A stretch of DNA of 64,000 bases from Acidobacteriaceae bacterium (GCA_003134855.1 PLCS01000007.1:195011-259010), one strand, 5' to 3'; shown: positions 25,944 to 35,690, numbered from the stretch's first letter. A program made the numbers and translations. The notes: generated by a model not told the origin, from the sequence alone.

Positions 25944-26228
25944 CTATTTCTCCACCTCGACGCCCCGCCAGAAGGCCACGCAGCCCTTGATCTTGCGCGC
26001 GACGGGCTTGGGATCGGGATAGTACCAGGCCGCGTCCGGGTTATCCTCCCCATCGATCTGCACATTCAGATAGCGGGCCTGCCCCTTGATGGGACACAGG
26101 GATGTAGTGCTGCTGGGGCGAAAATACTCGCGCTTGAGGCTGGATTCGGGAAAATAGACATTTCCCTCCACCGTCTCCGTCTTCTCGCTTTCGGCAAGAA
26201 CCTTGCCGTTCCAGATTGCTCGCGCCAT
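25944..26228 (-). CDS. DUF427 family protein
   Basis: A 94-residue protein beginning MARAIWNGKVLAES, with ETVEGNVYFPESSLKREYF, TSLCPIKGQARYLNVQIDG and AAWYYPDPKPVARKIKGCVAFWRG. This order, especially the CPxKG and WxYPxP segments, matches the small DUF427 family, whose biochemical role is unknown. An ATG 15 bases further upstream is also possible. It stands alone between unrelated genes. Confidence 0.85.
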   Translation of the reverse strand: MARAIWNGKVLAESEKTETVEGNVYFPESSLKREYFRPSSTTSLCPIKGQARYLNVQIDGEDNPDAAWYYPDPKPVARKIKGCVAFWRGVEVEK

Positions 26229-26359
26229 GGGAATACCGGTCAAATCCGCTTCAACTCTCTATCGGCCCAAAACCTGGTTCAATGAGAGTATCGGATACAC
26301 ACTAGCAGAGATTGGCCGGAAGGTCGAGTCCGATTGCGCTTTGTAAGACCTGTACGTTC

Positions 26360-26683
26360 CTATTTGGCCTCGGCAATCGCGTCGATGTGAACGCTCTTTT
26401 TATCCGCATCGGCGGTTGCGGTCACGGTCACATGGTCTCCGTAGAAATCCTTCACCGCGTCGGGATTGTCAATTGTCCAAACTTCCTTCTTGGCTTCATC
26501 CACAAACACCGGACTCATGCCGCCCTTGATGCACTTCTTCACGCAGGCCGCACCCGATCCTGCGTGCTTGGCGCCGCACATCGAGTCTGAGATCCAGCCG
26601 TTGATCTTGGTTGATTCAGTCGCGCTGGCCGCAATCGCGGTCAGGCAAAAAGCAGCTACCAGCAGGGAAAGAACACGCTTCAT
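26360..26683 (-). CDS. Small secreted protein with Cys pairs
   Basis: A 107-residue protein with a clear signal peptide (MKRVLSLLVAAFCLTAIAAS). The mature part holds GWISDSMCGAKHAGSGAACV then KKCIKGGMSPVFVDEAKKEV and ends in a beta-rich stretch DHVTVTATADADKKSVHIDA. The three Cys suggest a disulphide or metal site. The start at 26683 has GGAGG seven bases upstream. Proteins with the DSMCGxxH motif are frequent in Acidobacteriota from memory; the function is not known. Confidence 0.75.
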   Translation of the reverse strand: MKRVLSLLVAAFCLTAIAASATESTKINGWISDSMCGAKHAGSGAACVKKCIKGGMSPVFVDEAKKEVWTIDNPDAVKDFYGDHVTVTATADADKKSVHIDAIAEAK

Positions 26684-26764
26684 CGAAAACCTCCAGGGGA
26701 ATGGGAGTCTCGTACAATTTCCATCATGCACCCGCGGCCCGGAATTCGGCAACAGAATTCCGGC

Positions 26765-27247
26765 TCACGGCTTCGGCGGATAAAAATACTGCCCGTGCGC
26801 CTCCTGCCGGGCAGGCAGGCTGTTGCGCCGGGCTTCCACGTTCTTCAGCACCGCCTCGTAACGCTGCGCGCCGGCGGAAAACCGGTTCACCAACTCCGCG
26901 GTCTTGGTCAGGAAATATGGATTTTTCTCCCGGATTACCTCCAGGATTGGGGCAAACTTGGCCAGCAGAAAAAATCCCTCGGCGTTGCAATCGACAAACA
27001 GCTCCGCCGAAACCGCCCCATGCAGCACCATCGCGGCGGCCATCTCCCAGTAGGTGAGCACCTGGCGCAGCCAGGCATTGTGCGGGTCAGAGGGGTTCTC
27101 GGCCACGGCAAAGAACTCCTCGGCTGTCACCGGCCAGAACTCGCCGGTGATCCACGCGCGCGCCTTGCGCATCTCCGCCTCGGTGCGCAATTCATAGAGC
27201 CTAAGAATGATTTCGGCATCCGCCGGGGTTGCTAGCATCCGTTCCAT
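26765..27247 (-). CDS. Conserved hypothetical protein
   Basis: A 160-residue, mainly helical soluble protein with no signal peptide. Notable segments are ATPADAEIILRLYELRTEAE, WPVTAEEFFAVAENPSDPHN, YWEMAAAMVLHGAVSAELF and EGFFLLAKFAPILEVIREKN. No catalytic motif was recognised. It ends just before the secreted protein gene on the same strand (about 80 bases) and starts about 140 bases downstream of topA, also on the same strand. Confidence 0.7.
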   Translation of the reverse strand: MERMLATPADAEIILRLYELRTEAEMRKARAWITGEFWPVTAEEFFAVAENPSDPHNAWLRQVLTYWEMAAAMVLHGAVSAELFVDCNAEGFFLLAKFAPILEVIREKNPYFLTKTAELVNRFSAGAQRYEAVLKNVEARRNSLPARQEAHGQYFYPPKP

Positions 27248-27386
27248 AAGGGTTTCTCCACTGCTTCATCTTACAGGATTCAGCGGGAAACTGCTGCGCA
27301 ACCACTTCCCGGCCAATGCCTGTTCGACGGCATCCAGCATTTGCCGCTATATCATTTTGCCAACTGATTTTTTGCGTATCACTTTC

Positions 27387-30104
27387 CTACGCCCGCTGCA
27401 GAACCTTCTTGCCGCTCTTCTTCGCGGTCTTTGTTGCGGCTGGCTTCGCAGTTGCCTTCTCTATTACTGGCCCGTGTGTCTCGGCCGTGGGCAGCGGCGG
27501 CGCATCGCCAATCCGTTTCGAGTAACTGCACGACACGGCGTTCTCCGCCAGCGTACTTCCCTTCCCCGCGCTCTTGGCGGCGCGCTTCTTGGGGATAACT
27601 TCTTCCCCGGCCGCCTTCTTCTTGTTAGGACATTCGAGATAGATGCCCGACCGTAGCGTCTTCTCCACCAAGTAACTGCTGCCGCACACCGGGCACTTCT
27701 CGGCCACCGGCTTCAAATTTGAGGTAAAGTCGCACTTGGGATAGTTAGTACAGCCCCAGAAGATGTTACCCCTGCGCGCCTTGCGCTCGGCTAGATCGCC
27801 CACGCCGCACTTAGGACATTTAAGGCCTTCGATAATGTTCTGCTTCACGTACTTGCACTTGGGATAGCCGGAGCAGCTGACAAACTCCCCATAACTCCCC
27901 TGGCGCAGCACCAATGGCTTGCCGCACAGCGGGCAGGCTTCACCCGTCGGCTGCGGAACAGCCTGCTTCTGCTGCTGCTTGCTGCTCAGCTTGCGGAAGG
28001 TCTTGCAGGGCGGATCTTCATTGAATCCAGGGCAGGACATGAACATTCCGAAGGGCCCGCGCCTGAGCACCATCACCCGCCCGCAGTTATCGCAATACTC
28101 CTCCTGCTCGCTGGCCTCCTGACCCTCGGGCGTATTCATCTCCGGCTTGTCTGCCGTGTTTTCCTTGGTGAAGGTGCAGCTCGACTTATCCTTCTTGTTA
28201 TACGCCGAACAAGCAAAGAAACTGCCGAACTTACCCCATTTCAATAACAACGGCGAGCCGCATAAGTCGCACTTCTCGTCCGTCTTCTTCTCCATGCGCT
28301 TGATGTCTTCCATCTGCTCGCCGGCGTCCTTCAACTCCTCGACAAAGTAGTTATAAAAGCCATTCAACAGGTCGGTCCACTTCTCGTGGCCCTCTTCGAT
28401 CTCGTCCAGCTCCTCTTCGAGCCTGGCGGTGTACGCGACATCGAAGATATACGGAAAATTCGTCACCAGTAAGTCGCAGACCACCATTCCGATCTCGGTG
28501 GGATAGAAGCGGTTGCTGATCTTGGTTACATATTCGCGGTCCTGGATGGTGTTAATAATTGAAGCATAAGTCGATGGGCGCCCGATGCCACGTTCTTCCA
28601 GCACCTTCACCAGCGAAGCTTCGTTGTAGCGCGGAGGCGGCTGCGTGAAAAGCTGGCGATCCAGCAGCTTTTCCAGCTCCAGCGTCTTCACATCGTCCAA
28701 ATTCGGCAGCTTATTGCTTGCCTCATCGTCCTCGTCTTCTTTCTTATCCTCAAGAACCTCGTAGACCTTCAGGAATCCATCGAAGCGCACTACCGACCCG
28801 CTCAGCCGGAAATCATAGGTCTTACCGGTCTTCGCGCTCACTGCGGCTATCTTGGCCGTAGTTACATCAAAGATAGCCGGAGTCATCTGCGAAGCTACAA
28901 ATCGCTGCCAGACGAGTCTGTAGAGCTTCAGTTGCTCTTCGGTCAAATAGCGCGCAATGGACTCCGGCGTGCGCGCGGCATCGGTGGGTCGAATCGCTTC
29001 GTGCGCGTCCTGCGCGGCCTTCTTGCCCTTGTAGACATTGGGCGCGGCGGGCAGGTACTGCGCTCCCAACTGCGCGCCAATCCACGCCCGCGCCCCTTCA
29101 ATCGCCTCCGGCGCCACGCGTGGCGAGTCGGTTCTCATGTAAGTAATGAGGCCGGTAATGCCCTCGGCGCCCACGTCGATGCCCTCATAGAGCCGCTGCG
29201 CCACGCCCATCGTGCGTCGCACATTGAAGCCCAGCTTGCTGGCCGCGTCGCGTTGCAACTGGCTGGTGATGAAAGGCGCCAGCGGCCGGCGCTGCTGCTC
29301 GCGCGACTGCACCGAGACCAGCGACCACCGCGCCTGGTCGAGCGCCGCGATCACTTCGTCCATCGACTTCCGGTCGGGTAGCGCATTGGCGAGGAATTGC
29401 TCCTTGCCATCCTTGTCCTGGCCGTTGGCCACCCGCGCGGGCTCGCCGTCGATGCCCACAAAGCGCGCCTTGAGCTTGGTCTCCGGCTGCTTCTCCGGAT
29501 AGAGAATCGCGTCCAGCGTCCAGTATTCGACCGGCCCAAAGGCCCCAATCTCCCGCTCCCGCTCGACGATCAGCCGCACGGCGACTGTCTGCACTCGGCC
29601 GGCCGAGAGGCCCCGCCGCACCTTGTCCCACAGCAGCGGCGAAATCTGATAGCCCACCAGACGGTCCAGAATGCGCCGCGTCTGCTGCGAGTCCACCAGG
29701 TTCTGGTCCAGGTCGCGCGCGTGCTTGAAGGCCTCTTGCACGGCCTTTTTGGTGATCTCGTTGAAGGTAACCCGGCGAATCTTTTTCCGCTCTTTGGCAG
29801 AGGTTCCCAACTGCAGAGCGAGGTGGTAGGCAATCGCCTCGCCCTCGCGATCCGGGTCAGGCGCCAGAAAGATCGCGTCCGCCTTGGCCGCTGCCCGCTT
29901 CAGTTGCGCTACAACCTTTTCCTTGCCTGGCGACACGATGAGCGTCGGCTCAAAGGTCCGCTTCTCCAGCTCCACGCCAATCTCGTTTTTGGGCAGGTCC
30001 ATGATGTGACCCACCGAGGCCAGAACCTCAAAGCCAGCGCCAAGATATTTCTCAATCGTCTTGGCCTTGGCGGGCGACTCGACGATGACCAGTGATTTGC
30101 TCAT
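27387..30104 (-). CDS. topA: DNA topoisomerase I
   Basis: A 905-residue type IA topoisomerase that relaxes negative supercoils. It opens MSKSLVIVESPAKAKTIEKY, the Toprim start, with FLAPDPDREGEAIAYHLALQ near residue 85. The active-site Tyr lies in GLITYMRTDSPRVAP near residue 320. QTRRILDRLVGYQISPLLW and GIGRPSTYASIINTIQDREY are further family blocks. The C terminus has five Cys4 zinc-finger modules (CDLCG, CDNCG, CPLCG, CPKCG, CPVCG) and a Lys/Ala-rich tail. ATG 30104 is chosen for the AAGGA five bases upstream; two codons earlier is also ATG. Confidence 0.96.
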   Translation of the reverse strand: MSKSLVIVESPAKAKTIEKYLGAGFEVLASVGHIMDLPKNEIGVELEKRTFEPTLIVSPGKEKVVAQLKRAAAKADAIFLAPDPDREGEAIAYHLALQLGTSAKERKKIRRVTFNEITKKAVQEAFKHARDLDQNLVDSQQTRRILDRLVGYQISPLLWDKVRRGLSAGRVQTVAVRLIVEREREIGAFGPVEYWTLDAILYPEKQPETKLKARFVGIDGEPARVANGQDKDGKEQFLANALPDRKSMDEVIAALDQARWSLVSVQSREQQRRPLAPFITSQLQRDAASKLGFNVRRTMGVAQRLYEGIDVGAEGITGLITYMRTDSPRVAPEAIEGARAWIGAQLGAQYLPAAPNVYKGKKAAQDAHEAIRPTDAARTPESIARYLTEEQLKLYRLVWQRFVASQMTPAIFDVTTAKIAAVSAKTGKTYDFRLSGSVVRFDGFLKVYEVLEDKKEDEDDEASNKLPNLDDVKTLELEKLLDRQLFTQPPPRYNEASLVKVLEERGIGRPSTYASIINTIQDREYVTKISNRFYPTEIGMVVCDLLVTNFPYIFDVAYTARLEEELDEIEEGHEKWTDLLNGFYNYFVEELKDAGEQMEDIKRMEKKTDEKCDLCGSPLLLKWGKFGSFFACSAYNKKDKSSCTFTKENTADKPEMNTPEGQEASEQEEYCDNCGRVMVLRRGPFGMFMSCPGFNEDPPCKTFRKLSSKQQQKQAVPQPTGEACPLCGKPLVLRQGSYGEFVSCSGYPKCKYVKQNIIEGLKCPKCGVGDLAERKARRGNIFWGCTNYPKCDFTSNLKPVAEKCPVCGSSYLVEKTLRSGIYLECPNKKKAAGEEVIPKKRAAKSAGKGSTLAENAVSCSYSKRIGDAPPLPTAETHGPVIEKATAKPAATKTAKKSGKKVLQRA

Positions 30105-30509
30105 TACCATCCTTGTACACCATGACCACTCTAACCTGTCTGGCCAGTTGGACTCGAAAACAGAGCCTTGCGCTTCTCCTGGACAGTTCAAATTCCGCCC
30201 GTGCGCAGGGCCGTTCTCTCTCTGCGGGAAACACCACCCGCAAAAGTTGCACACTACCACGGAAGACCCTGTCGTTTCCACTCGGAGCGGTATTTCTTCG
30301 TCTTTTGTTCTCTTCGAGGGCGTGTGGAATGGCTCTTACGGCGACTAGAAACTCCGTTGGAGCTCGCTAAATAAAGTTGAATTATTTATTCATAGAGGTT
30401 GCAGATTCCATCTATCCGGCTGCCGAGCGCCCATGACTGAATTCCAGCGATCTGCAGATCAATGCGTCCAACCCGCAGCCTGTTCCTTGATCCCTTATTC
30501 CCTGTCTTT
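30105..30509. other. Intergenic region between dprA and topA, no gene seen
   Basis: About 400 bases. The A/T-rich part at 30365-30405 (AATAAAGTTGAATTATTTATT) contains partial dyad symmetry and is the likely promoter region for topA on the minus strand, but no clear -35/-10 pair was read. No coding frame with composition like the neighbours was found. Confidence 0.4.
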
Positions 30510-31691
30510 TCACATCGTCCGCACGTAATTCTTCCCCGGCAACTGCCGGATGCGGCCGGTAATTTCCAGCTCGAAGAGCGCCATAAACACCTCAGAAGAG
30601 GTCAGTTGCGTCTCCAGCAACTCAAGAATCTCGTCGATTTGCAGGCTGTCGTCGGTGCGCAGAACCTCCAGCACCATCGCCTCTTCCGGCCGCAGAACCG
30701 GGTCAGGCAATAGAGATGCGGTGGTGGCTGATTTGGATTCAAGCGGCGCCGCGGCCTCCAGCTCCAGCCGCACCTGCGAGGGCAGGTCCTCCCACACATC
30801 CTCCCAGGTGGCCACCAGCTTGGCGCCCTGCTTGATCAGCGTGTTGGGCGTCCACGATCCCTTGCTGGTCACGTTGCCGGGAACGGCGTAGAGGTCGCGG
30901 TTCTGGTCGGCGGCGCAGCGAGCGGTCACCCGCGTGCCGGAGTTCTCCGCCGCCTCCACCACCAGCACGGCCACGGCCAGCCCGCTCAGGATTCGGTTGC
31001 GGCGGGGAAAGTTCTGCGGCGCGGGGAAGGTCCCCATCGGCAGTTCGCTCACAATCGCCCCGCCGGTGGCCAGAATCTCCTCGGCCAGCTTCTTGTTTTC
31101 TTTGGGATAAATGACGTCGATGCCCGTGCCCCAGACGGCCACAGTGGGCATGCGCGCGGCCAGCGCCCCTTTGTGCGCGCTGGAGTCGATGCCCCGCGCC
31201 ATGCCGCTGATTATGAGCAACCGCCGCACGGCCAGATCCCGCGCCAGCATCTCCGCCATCCCCGTACCATACGGCGATGGGTGCCGCGTACCCACGATGG
31301 CAATCCCCGGCCGGCTCAGCAGCGTGGCCGCTCCGCGCACCCACAGCACCGGCGGCGGGTCGTAGATCTCCTTGAGCCGTTCCGGATAGTCAGGGCAGCT
31401 GTAGGTCACCAGCGTCGCCCCCTGCGCCGTCACCCGTGCCCATTCCTCTTCGGCTGCCTGGCGCGCCTTGCCGTCGAAGATAAACTGCGCCGCCTCGGCG
31501 GGGAAGCGCAGCCCTTCGAGCGCGGTCAAGGGCAGCTCGAAGATCTGGCCCGGCGCCTTCAACTGCTTCACCGCATCGAGAATCCGCTTCGGGCCCAGCC
31601 CCGGCGCCAGCACCAGAGCCAGCCACGCCAGCCGGTCTTCATCCAGGGAAGGCGCGGAGGGCTGGTTCACGGTTTGGGGCATCGTCGCCAT
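30510..31691 (-). CDS. dprA: DNA processing protein DprA (Smf)
   Basis: A 393-residue single-strand-DNA-binding protein that loads RecA on incoming DNA during transformation. The Rossmann-like core shows GIAIVGTRHPSPYGTGMAEM (about 115), IISGMARGIDSSAHKGALAA (about 155), VWGTGIDVIYPKENKKLAEE and FPRRNRILSGLAVAVLVVEA. An N-terminal helical domain and a C-terminal winged-helix (DSLQIDEILELLETQLTSSE) complete the common three-part layout. It lies upstream of topA on the same strand, an arrangement seen in many bacteria. Confidence 0.93.
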   Translation of the reverse strand: MATMPQTVNQPSAPSLDEDRLAWLALVLAPGLGPKRILDAVKQLKAPGQIFELPLTALEGLRFPAEAAQFIFDGKARQAAEEEWARVTAQGATLVTYSCPDYPERLKEIYDPPPVLWVRGAATLLSRPGIAIVGTRHPSPYGTGMAEMLARDLAVRRLLIISGMARGIDSSAHKGALAARMPTVAVWGTGIDVIYPKENKKLAEEILATGGAIVSELPMGTFPAPQNFPRRNRILSGLAVAVLVVEAAENSGTRVTARCAADQNRDLYAVPGNVTSKGSWTPNTLIKQGAKLVATWEDVWEDLPSQVRLELEAAAPLESKSATTASLLPDPVLRPEEAMVLEVLRTDDSLQIDEILELLETQLTSSEVFMALFELEITGRIRQLPGKNYVRTM

Positions 31692-31867
31692 GGGAGGGCC
31701 AATCTCCGAGAATTGTACAGATTAATTTCCTCACAGGAAAGCTAATCCGGCACAGATCGGTAATCTCGCTCACGTTATCCCGCTTGATTAGTGGAAGTCA
31801 AGCCGGACGTATTGGCGCTGCGGATGCGCCCGTCATCGTTCGCCCCAGATTGGTACTCTATGAGACA

Positions 31868-32734
31868 GTGACTCCCACACCGCAATCCCGCCTGCGCGTC
31901 GCCGCCATCGGATTCCTCAATCCCGCGCCTCTGATGTGGGACTTCGAGCACAAGCCGCGGATGGCCTCGCTCGCCCTCCGCTACCAGATTGACCGCATGA
32001 CGCCCGCGGAGTGCGCCGGCCGCCTCGCCTCGGGCGCGGCCGAGATCGGCCTCATCCCCATCGCCGCGCTGGCCATCACCCCCGGCCTGCGTATCCTGCC
32101 CGGTTGCGTGATCGCCGCCAAGGGCCCCGTGCGTTCGCTGCTGCTGGTCCGCCGCGCCACCCGGCGGCTGCATGAGCTGCGCACGGTCGCCGCCGACATC
32201 GCCAGCCTCACCACGCTGGCCCACGCCCGCATCCTCTTCCGCCACTGGGGCAACCCGGATGTGCCCTTCCTGCCTGCGCCCGCCGACCTGGACGCCATGC
32301 TGCGGCGGGCCGATGCCGCCATCCTCATCGGCGACCCCGCCCTGCTCGCCTTGGAAGAGCGCGCCAACCGCTTTGAACGCACTGGCGAAGAGTTGGTCTA
32401 CCACGACATGGCCGAGGAGTGGCACACCCTCACCGGCCTGCCCTTCGTCTCCGCCGTCTGGGGTGGCACTGCGTGCAGCAGCCCTTTGGATGAGAGTATT
32501 GGAAACGACTTCATCCAATCCCGCATCCACGGACTTGAGAACATCGATGCGCTGGCAGCCGAGTGGTCCCGCCGCATCCCCATCCCCGAGCCGACCATCC
32601 GCACCTACCTGACCACCAACATTCACTACGTCCTCGACGATGAATGCGTAGAAGGCATGAAGGTTTTCTTCCGCATGGCCGCAGAGGCGGGCGTTCTGCC
32701 GGAGTACAGCTTCTCCGTTGATGAGCGGCCCTGA
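31868..32734 (+). CDS. mqnA: Chorismate dehydratase MqnA (futalosine menaquinone pathway)
   Basis: MqnA converts chorismate to 3-[(1-carboxyvinyl)oxy]benzoate at the entry of the futalosine route. The protein reads RLRVAAIGFLNPAPLMWDFE, then PAECAGRLASGAAEIGLIPI, LPGCVIAAKGPVRSLLLVRR and DAAILIGDPALLALEERANR, with LTGLPFVSAVWGG and TTNIHYVLDDECVEGMKVFF. It is a periplasmic-binding-protein-like fold of the usual length (288 residues). The start is uncertain: GTG at 31868 is preferred, since the frame further upstream opens only at a TTG (31784) with no ribosome site. It is divergent from dprA. Confidence 0.85.
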   Translation: MTPTPQSRLRVAAIGFLNPAPLMWDFEHKPRMASLALRYQIDRMTPAECAGRLASGAAEIGLIPIAALAITPGLRILPGCVIAAKGPVRSLLLVRRATRRLHELRTVAADIASLTTLAHARILFRHWGNPDVPFLPAPADLDAMLRRADAAILIGDPALLALEERANRFERTGEELVYHDMAEEWHTLTGLPFVSAVWGGTACSSPLDESIGNDFIQSRIHGLENIDALAAEWSRRIPIPEPTIRTYLTTNIHYVLDDECVEGMKVFFRMAAEAGVLPEYSFSVDERP

Positions 32735-32868
32735 GACTTGCATCGAAGGCGGGTTATCTCTTCTCCCGCCTGTATCATATTCGTGTTCAAAAAGATTCCG
32801 ATAGTCATGCAAGGCAATTTCATATAATATATTTATGCTATGTTTACGTTCGTCAGGCACCGCAAAGG

Positions 32869-34224
32869 ATGAAAAACGCCATGAAGGCAAGTTCTGTTTT
32901 CTCCAGACTCGTGTCTATTTTGTTGTTATGCGCAATCGCGGTTACTGCGCAGAGGCCAACTGCCAAGCACACTACCCCTTCGCCTCGGCAGCCCGCCGAC
33001 CAGGCCTCTCGCGCTCAGCTCGCGGCTTACCTGGCGGATTTCCAGAGCCATCCCGATGATGCCGCCCTGCGCGGCAAGATTATCGAGTTGGCCAAGAGCT
33101 TGAATCCAGCTCCGGAGATTCCTCAACGTGCGCATGATGACTTTACCAAGGCTATAGCGCAGATGACCTCCTCTTCGTCCGAGGATGCTTTTGAAACGGT
33201 GGCGCAGCTATTCGAGCACGTAGCCGTGCAGGCTCCCTGGTTCGCCGAAGCCTACTACAACGCCGCCTTTGCCCACGCCAAGTCCAATACATTTGATGGC
33301 GCCAGACGCAATCTGGCGCTTTATCTGGCGGCCGTGCGTCCTGGGGTTGACATCCAGAACGCAGAGCAGTTGCGACGCGATCTTGACCGTAATCAAGCCG
33401 AGCAGTTTCAGCAGGCGCTGCGGCTGTTTACCGCGACTCCCACCGACTCCGCCCGGCTCCATGTCATCCAACTGGCCCGGGCCATGGAAACTCTGCCTGA
33501 AATTCCCGAGGCAGCCCGCGGGCATTTCGTAATGGCAGTCGTCTTCGTGAACACAGCTACCGATAATTCCGACTACGATCGCGCAATCACGGAGTACAAA
33601 GCAGCCTTGCTGGCTGCTCCCTGGTGGGGGGAAGCGTACAAAAAGCTGGCCGGCGCGCAGGAACTCGCGGGCCGGTATGACGACGCCATCACCAACCTGA
33701 TCTTCTTCCAGGCCATCAATCCCGCCGACTCCCGCTCCACTTTGGACGAAATATACAGGCTCAAAGCGCTCGGGCAGAAGACGGCAGACGAGCAGGCAAA
33801 GCAACAAGCCGAAGACCAGAAGCACGCACTTTTACAGGAACAGCAACAAAAAGAGCGTACTTCCAATGATGCTATAAACTATTCCATCGAGGGAAGGTGG
33901 TATCTGGTCTCCGAAGCTAACGAAAACTTCTATGGCGGCGAGTCCAATCCTGAATGCGACTATCTTATCAAGCAAAACGCCGGACACTGGGAGATCAAAA
34001 ATAGCTGCTCCGCTTCGAAACGGAATATCCATAATGTCGAAGCTCAATCCAGGCGGCTCAGTTTCAAGCTCTCTGGACGAGATCCAGGATTCCAATTCTC
34101 GGAGGTGGTTGTTACGTTGGCGCTATCCAATGACGGGCAATCCCTGGAGGGGACAGCAGTCACTTACGATAAAAATTACCTTCCGTATAGTAACTACCAT
34201 CTCCGCTGGATACGGAGAAAGTAA
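32869..34224 (+). CDS. Secreted TPR-repeat protein
   Basis: A 451-residue protein with a signal peptide (about 1-27). Two related TPR-like halves are visible: PWFAEAYYNAAFAHAKSNTF then DGARRNLALYLAAVRPG, and PWWGEAYKKLAGAQELAGRY then DDAITNLIFFQAINPADS. Each is preceded by an EIP motif and a long helix, so the protein arose by internal duplication. A Gln/Lys-rich coil (about 305-335) leads to a C-terminal beta-rich domain with IEGRWYLVSEANENFYGG and ECDYLIKQNAGHWEI. No enzyme motif is present. A second ATG at 32881 has a better-spaced ribosome site. A terminator follows at 34294. Confidence 0.75.
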   Translation: MKNAMKASSVFSRLVSILLLCAIAVTAQRPTAKHTTPSPRQPADQASRAQLAAYLADFQSHPDDAALRGKIIELAKSLNPAPEIPQRAHDDFTKAIAQMTSSSSEDAFETVAQLFEHVAVQAPWFAEAYYNAAFAHAKSNTFDGARRNLALYLAAVRPGVDIQNAEQLRRDLDRNQAEQFQQALRLFTATPTDSARLHVIQLARAMETLPEIPEAARGHFVMAVVFVNTATDNSDYDRAITEYKAALLAAPWWGEAYKKLAGAQELAGRYDDAITNLIFFQAINPADSRSTLDEIYRLKALGQKTADEQAKQQAEDQKHALLQEQQQKERTSNDAINYSIEGRWYLVSEANENFYGGESNPECDYLIKQNAGHWEIKNSCSASKRNIHNVEAQSRRLSFKLSGRDPGFQFSEVVVTLALSNDGQSLEGTAVTYDKNYLPYSNYHLRWIRRK

Positions 34225-34293
34225 CCGAAGGAATCATCGACAAGGGGCAAGAATTCGAGTCGATGCTCCTTCCGATAACCTTTCAGAACGATA

Positions 34294-34327
34294 GGGCCGA
34301 TCCCCGAAGGAATCGGCCCGCTGTCTT
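34294..34327 (+). terminator. Rho-independent terminator after the TPR gene
   Basis: GGGCCGAT (34294-34301) pairs with ATCGGCCC (34312-34319) around a 10-base loop, followed by GCTGTCTTTTGCTT. It lies between the convergent TPR and fabH genes. Confidence 0.75.
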
Positions 34328-34354
34328 TTGCTTACTCCGCTAACTCCGCTACTT

Positions 34355-35371
34355 CTATATCTCCCACCTGAGCAGCACCGCGCCCACTGAGAAGCCCGCG
34401 CCCACCGCGGCCATCAGCACCAGGTCGCCTTTGTTCAGCTTGCCTTCCTCGACGGCCGTCTCAATCGCCAGAGGAATCGTCCCCGCGGAGGTATTGCCGT
34501 ACTTCTCAATGTTGATGATGACCCGATCACGGGGCATGCCCAGCCGGTCGGAGGTGGCCGTGATGATGCGCATATTGGCCTGGTGGGGGATGAAACAGCC
34601 CAGGTCCGCACCGGTGACGCCGTTGCGCGCCAGAACCTTGGTCGTAGCCTCCAGCATCTTGCGCACGGCGAACTTGTACACCTGCTGCCCATCCTGGTAG
34701 ATGTAGTGCATCTTCTTGTCTACCGTCTCGTGGCTCGACGGATTCAAGCTGCCGCCGCCTTTCAGATTCAGCACCGAGGCGCCCGACCCGTCGATCTCGT
34801 GCACATAGTCGATGAAGCCGATCTCGCCCTCTTCGCAAGGCTCCAGCAGCACCGCGCCGCCGCCGTCACCAAAGAGCACGCAGGTCGTCCTGTCGGTGTA
34901 GTCGGTCATGCGGGTGTTGGCGTCCGCGCCGCAGACCAGAACCTTTTTGTGCGCCCCGCTCTCGATCATCTTCACACCCGCCTGCAAGGCGAAGACAAAT
35001 CCCGAGCAGCCGGCCGAGACGTCGAAGCCCCACGCGCCCTTGGCCCCGATCTTGTCCTGCACCAGGCAGGCCGTTGCCGGGAACATCATGTCCGGCGTCA
35101 CCGTGCCGACGATGATCATCTCGATCTCTGTGGCCGGAATGCCGCGCATCGCCAGGCATTTTTTGGCCGCTTCGGTGCAAATGTCGCTCACGCCCAGCCC
35201 CTTGGCCAGCACGTGCCGCTCGCGGATTCCGGTACGCTCCAGAATCCACTGGTCGTTGGTATCCACCAGCTTTTCCAGGTCTTTGTTGGTCAGAACTTGC
35301 GGAGGGACGTAGGTTCCAAAGGCCGTGATCTTGGCGCGGCAGCCCACGATGGGACGAACACTCAGGGTCAA
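34355..35371 (-). CDS. fabH: 3-oxoacyl-[acyl-carrier-protein] synthase III (FabH)
   Basis: FabH condenses acetyl-CoA with malonyl-ACP to start fatty acid synthesis. The Cys-His-Asn triad is visible in [15 protein letters not shown] (about 115), [13 protein letters not shown] (about 250) and [14 protein letters not shown] (about 280). [20 protein letters not shown] and [10 protein letters not shown] near the N terminus and [14 protein letters not shown] at the end are typical. The start is TTG 35371-35369: AAGGAG sits eight bases upstream, giving 338 residues; an in-frame ATG 45 bases upstream lacks a ribosome site and would run close to the SRP RNA end. It is the gene after the SRP RNA on the same strand. 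Confidence 0.93.
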   Translation of the reverse strand: MTLSVRPIVGCRAKITAFGTYVPPQVLTNKDLEKLVDTNDQWILERTGIRERHVLAKGLGVSDICTEAAKKCLAMRGIPATEIEMIIVGTVTPDMMFPATACLVQDKIGAKGAWGFDVSAGCSGFVFALQAGVKMIESGAHKKVLVCGADANTRMTDYTDRTTCVLFGDGGGAVLLEPCEEGEIGFIDYVHEIDGSGASVLNLKGGGSLNPSSHETVDKKMHYIYQDGQQVYKFAVRKMLEATTKVLARNGVTGADLGCFIPHQANMRIITATSDRLGMPRDRVIINIEKYGNTSAGTIPLAIETAVEEGKLNKGDLVLMAAVGAGFSVGAVLLRWEI

Positions 35372-35414
35372 TGCATTTCTCCTTGCGGCTATTCGCAAAC
35401 GCGCCCGTGGCGTC

Positions 35415-35515
35415 AAAAAAGCGCCGGGTGACCTACTGCGCCCGTACTAGCCCGTTACCGTTGCTTCCTTCCGGACCTGGCGGGGTTGGCGGGATTACGT
35501 CGCGTAGGACCCGGC
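35415..35515 (-). ncRNA. ffs: Signal recognition particle RNA (small bacterial, 4.5S type)
   Basis: The minus strand carries the diagnostic SRP core CCAGGTCCGGAAGGAAGCAA in the apical part of a long hairpin. The ends pair as GCCGGGTCC (from 35515) with ACCCGGC (to 35423), then TTTTTT (35420-35415) gives termination. The RNA proper is about 93 nt (35423-35515), the small type without an Alu domain. It works with Ffh in co-translational membrane targeting. An extended -10 (TG-T-TAAAAT, 35532-35524) lies just upstream. Confidence 0.93.
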
Positions 35516-35523
35516 ACTTGTCG

Positions 35524-35532
35524 ATTTTAACA
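35524..35532 (-). promoter_or_regulatory. Extended -10 of the SRP RNA promoter
   Basis: On the minus strand TGTTAAAAT fits TGnTATAAT with one mismatch and lies eight to nine bases before the RNA 5' end. No clear -35 hexamer was seen. The rest of 35533-35690 shows no gene. Confidence 0.5.
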
Positions 35533-35690
35533 CTCCGTGGCGAGCCGCCGGCTTCCATGGACGTAGACCGCCCAAACGTCACGCCGCACAAAAGTCAAGC
35601 ACTCTTATTGAGACTGCCGGGCGCTGATCCTTGCGATATTTTCGTTGCCAGGCGGGATCGTCTCTCTACGCGACTTTCCCATTCCCCGCT

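Noticed and set aside
31784..31867. Longer mqnA start at TTG 31784
   Set aside because: No ribosome site, and the first 28 residues do not resemble the family, which starts close to RLRVAAIGFLN.
31775..32890. 371-codon minus-strand frame opposite mqnA
   Set aside because: It is antisense to a recognisable MqnA and has no family features.
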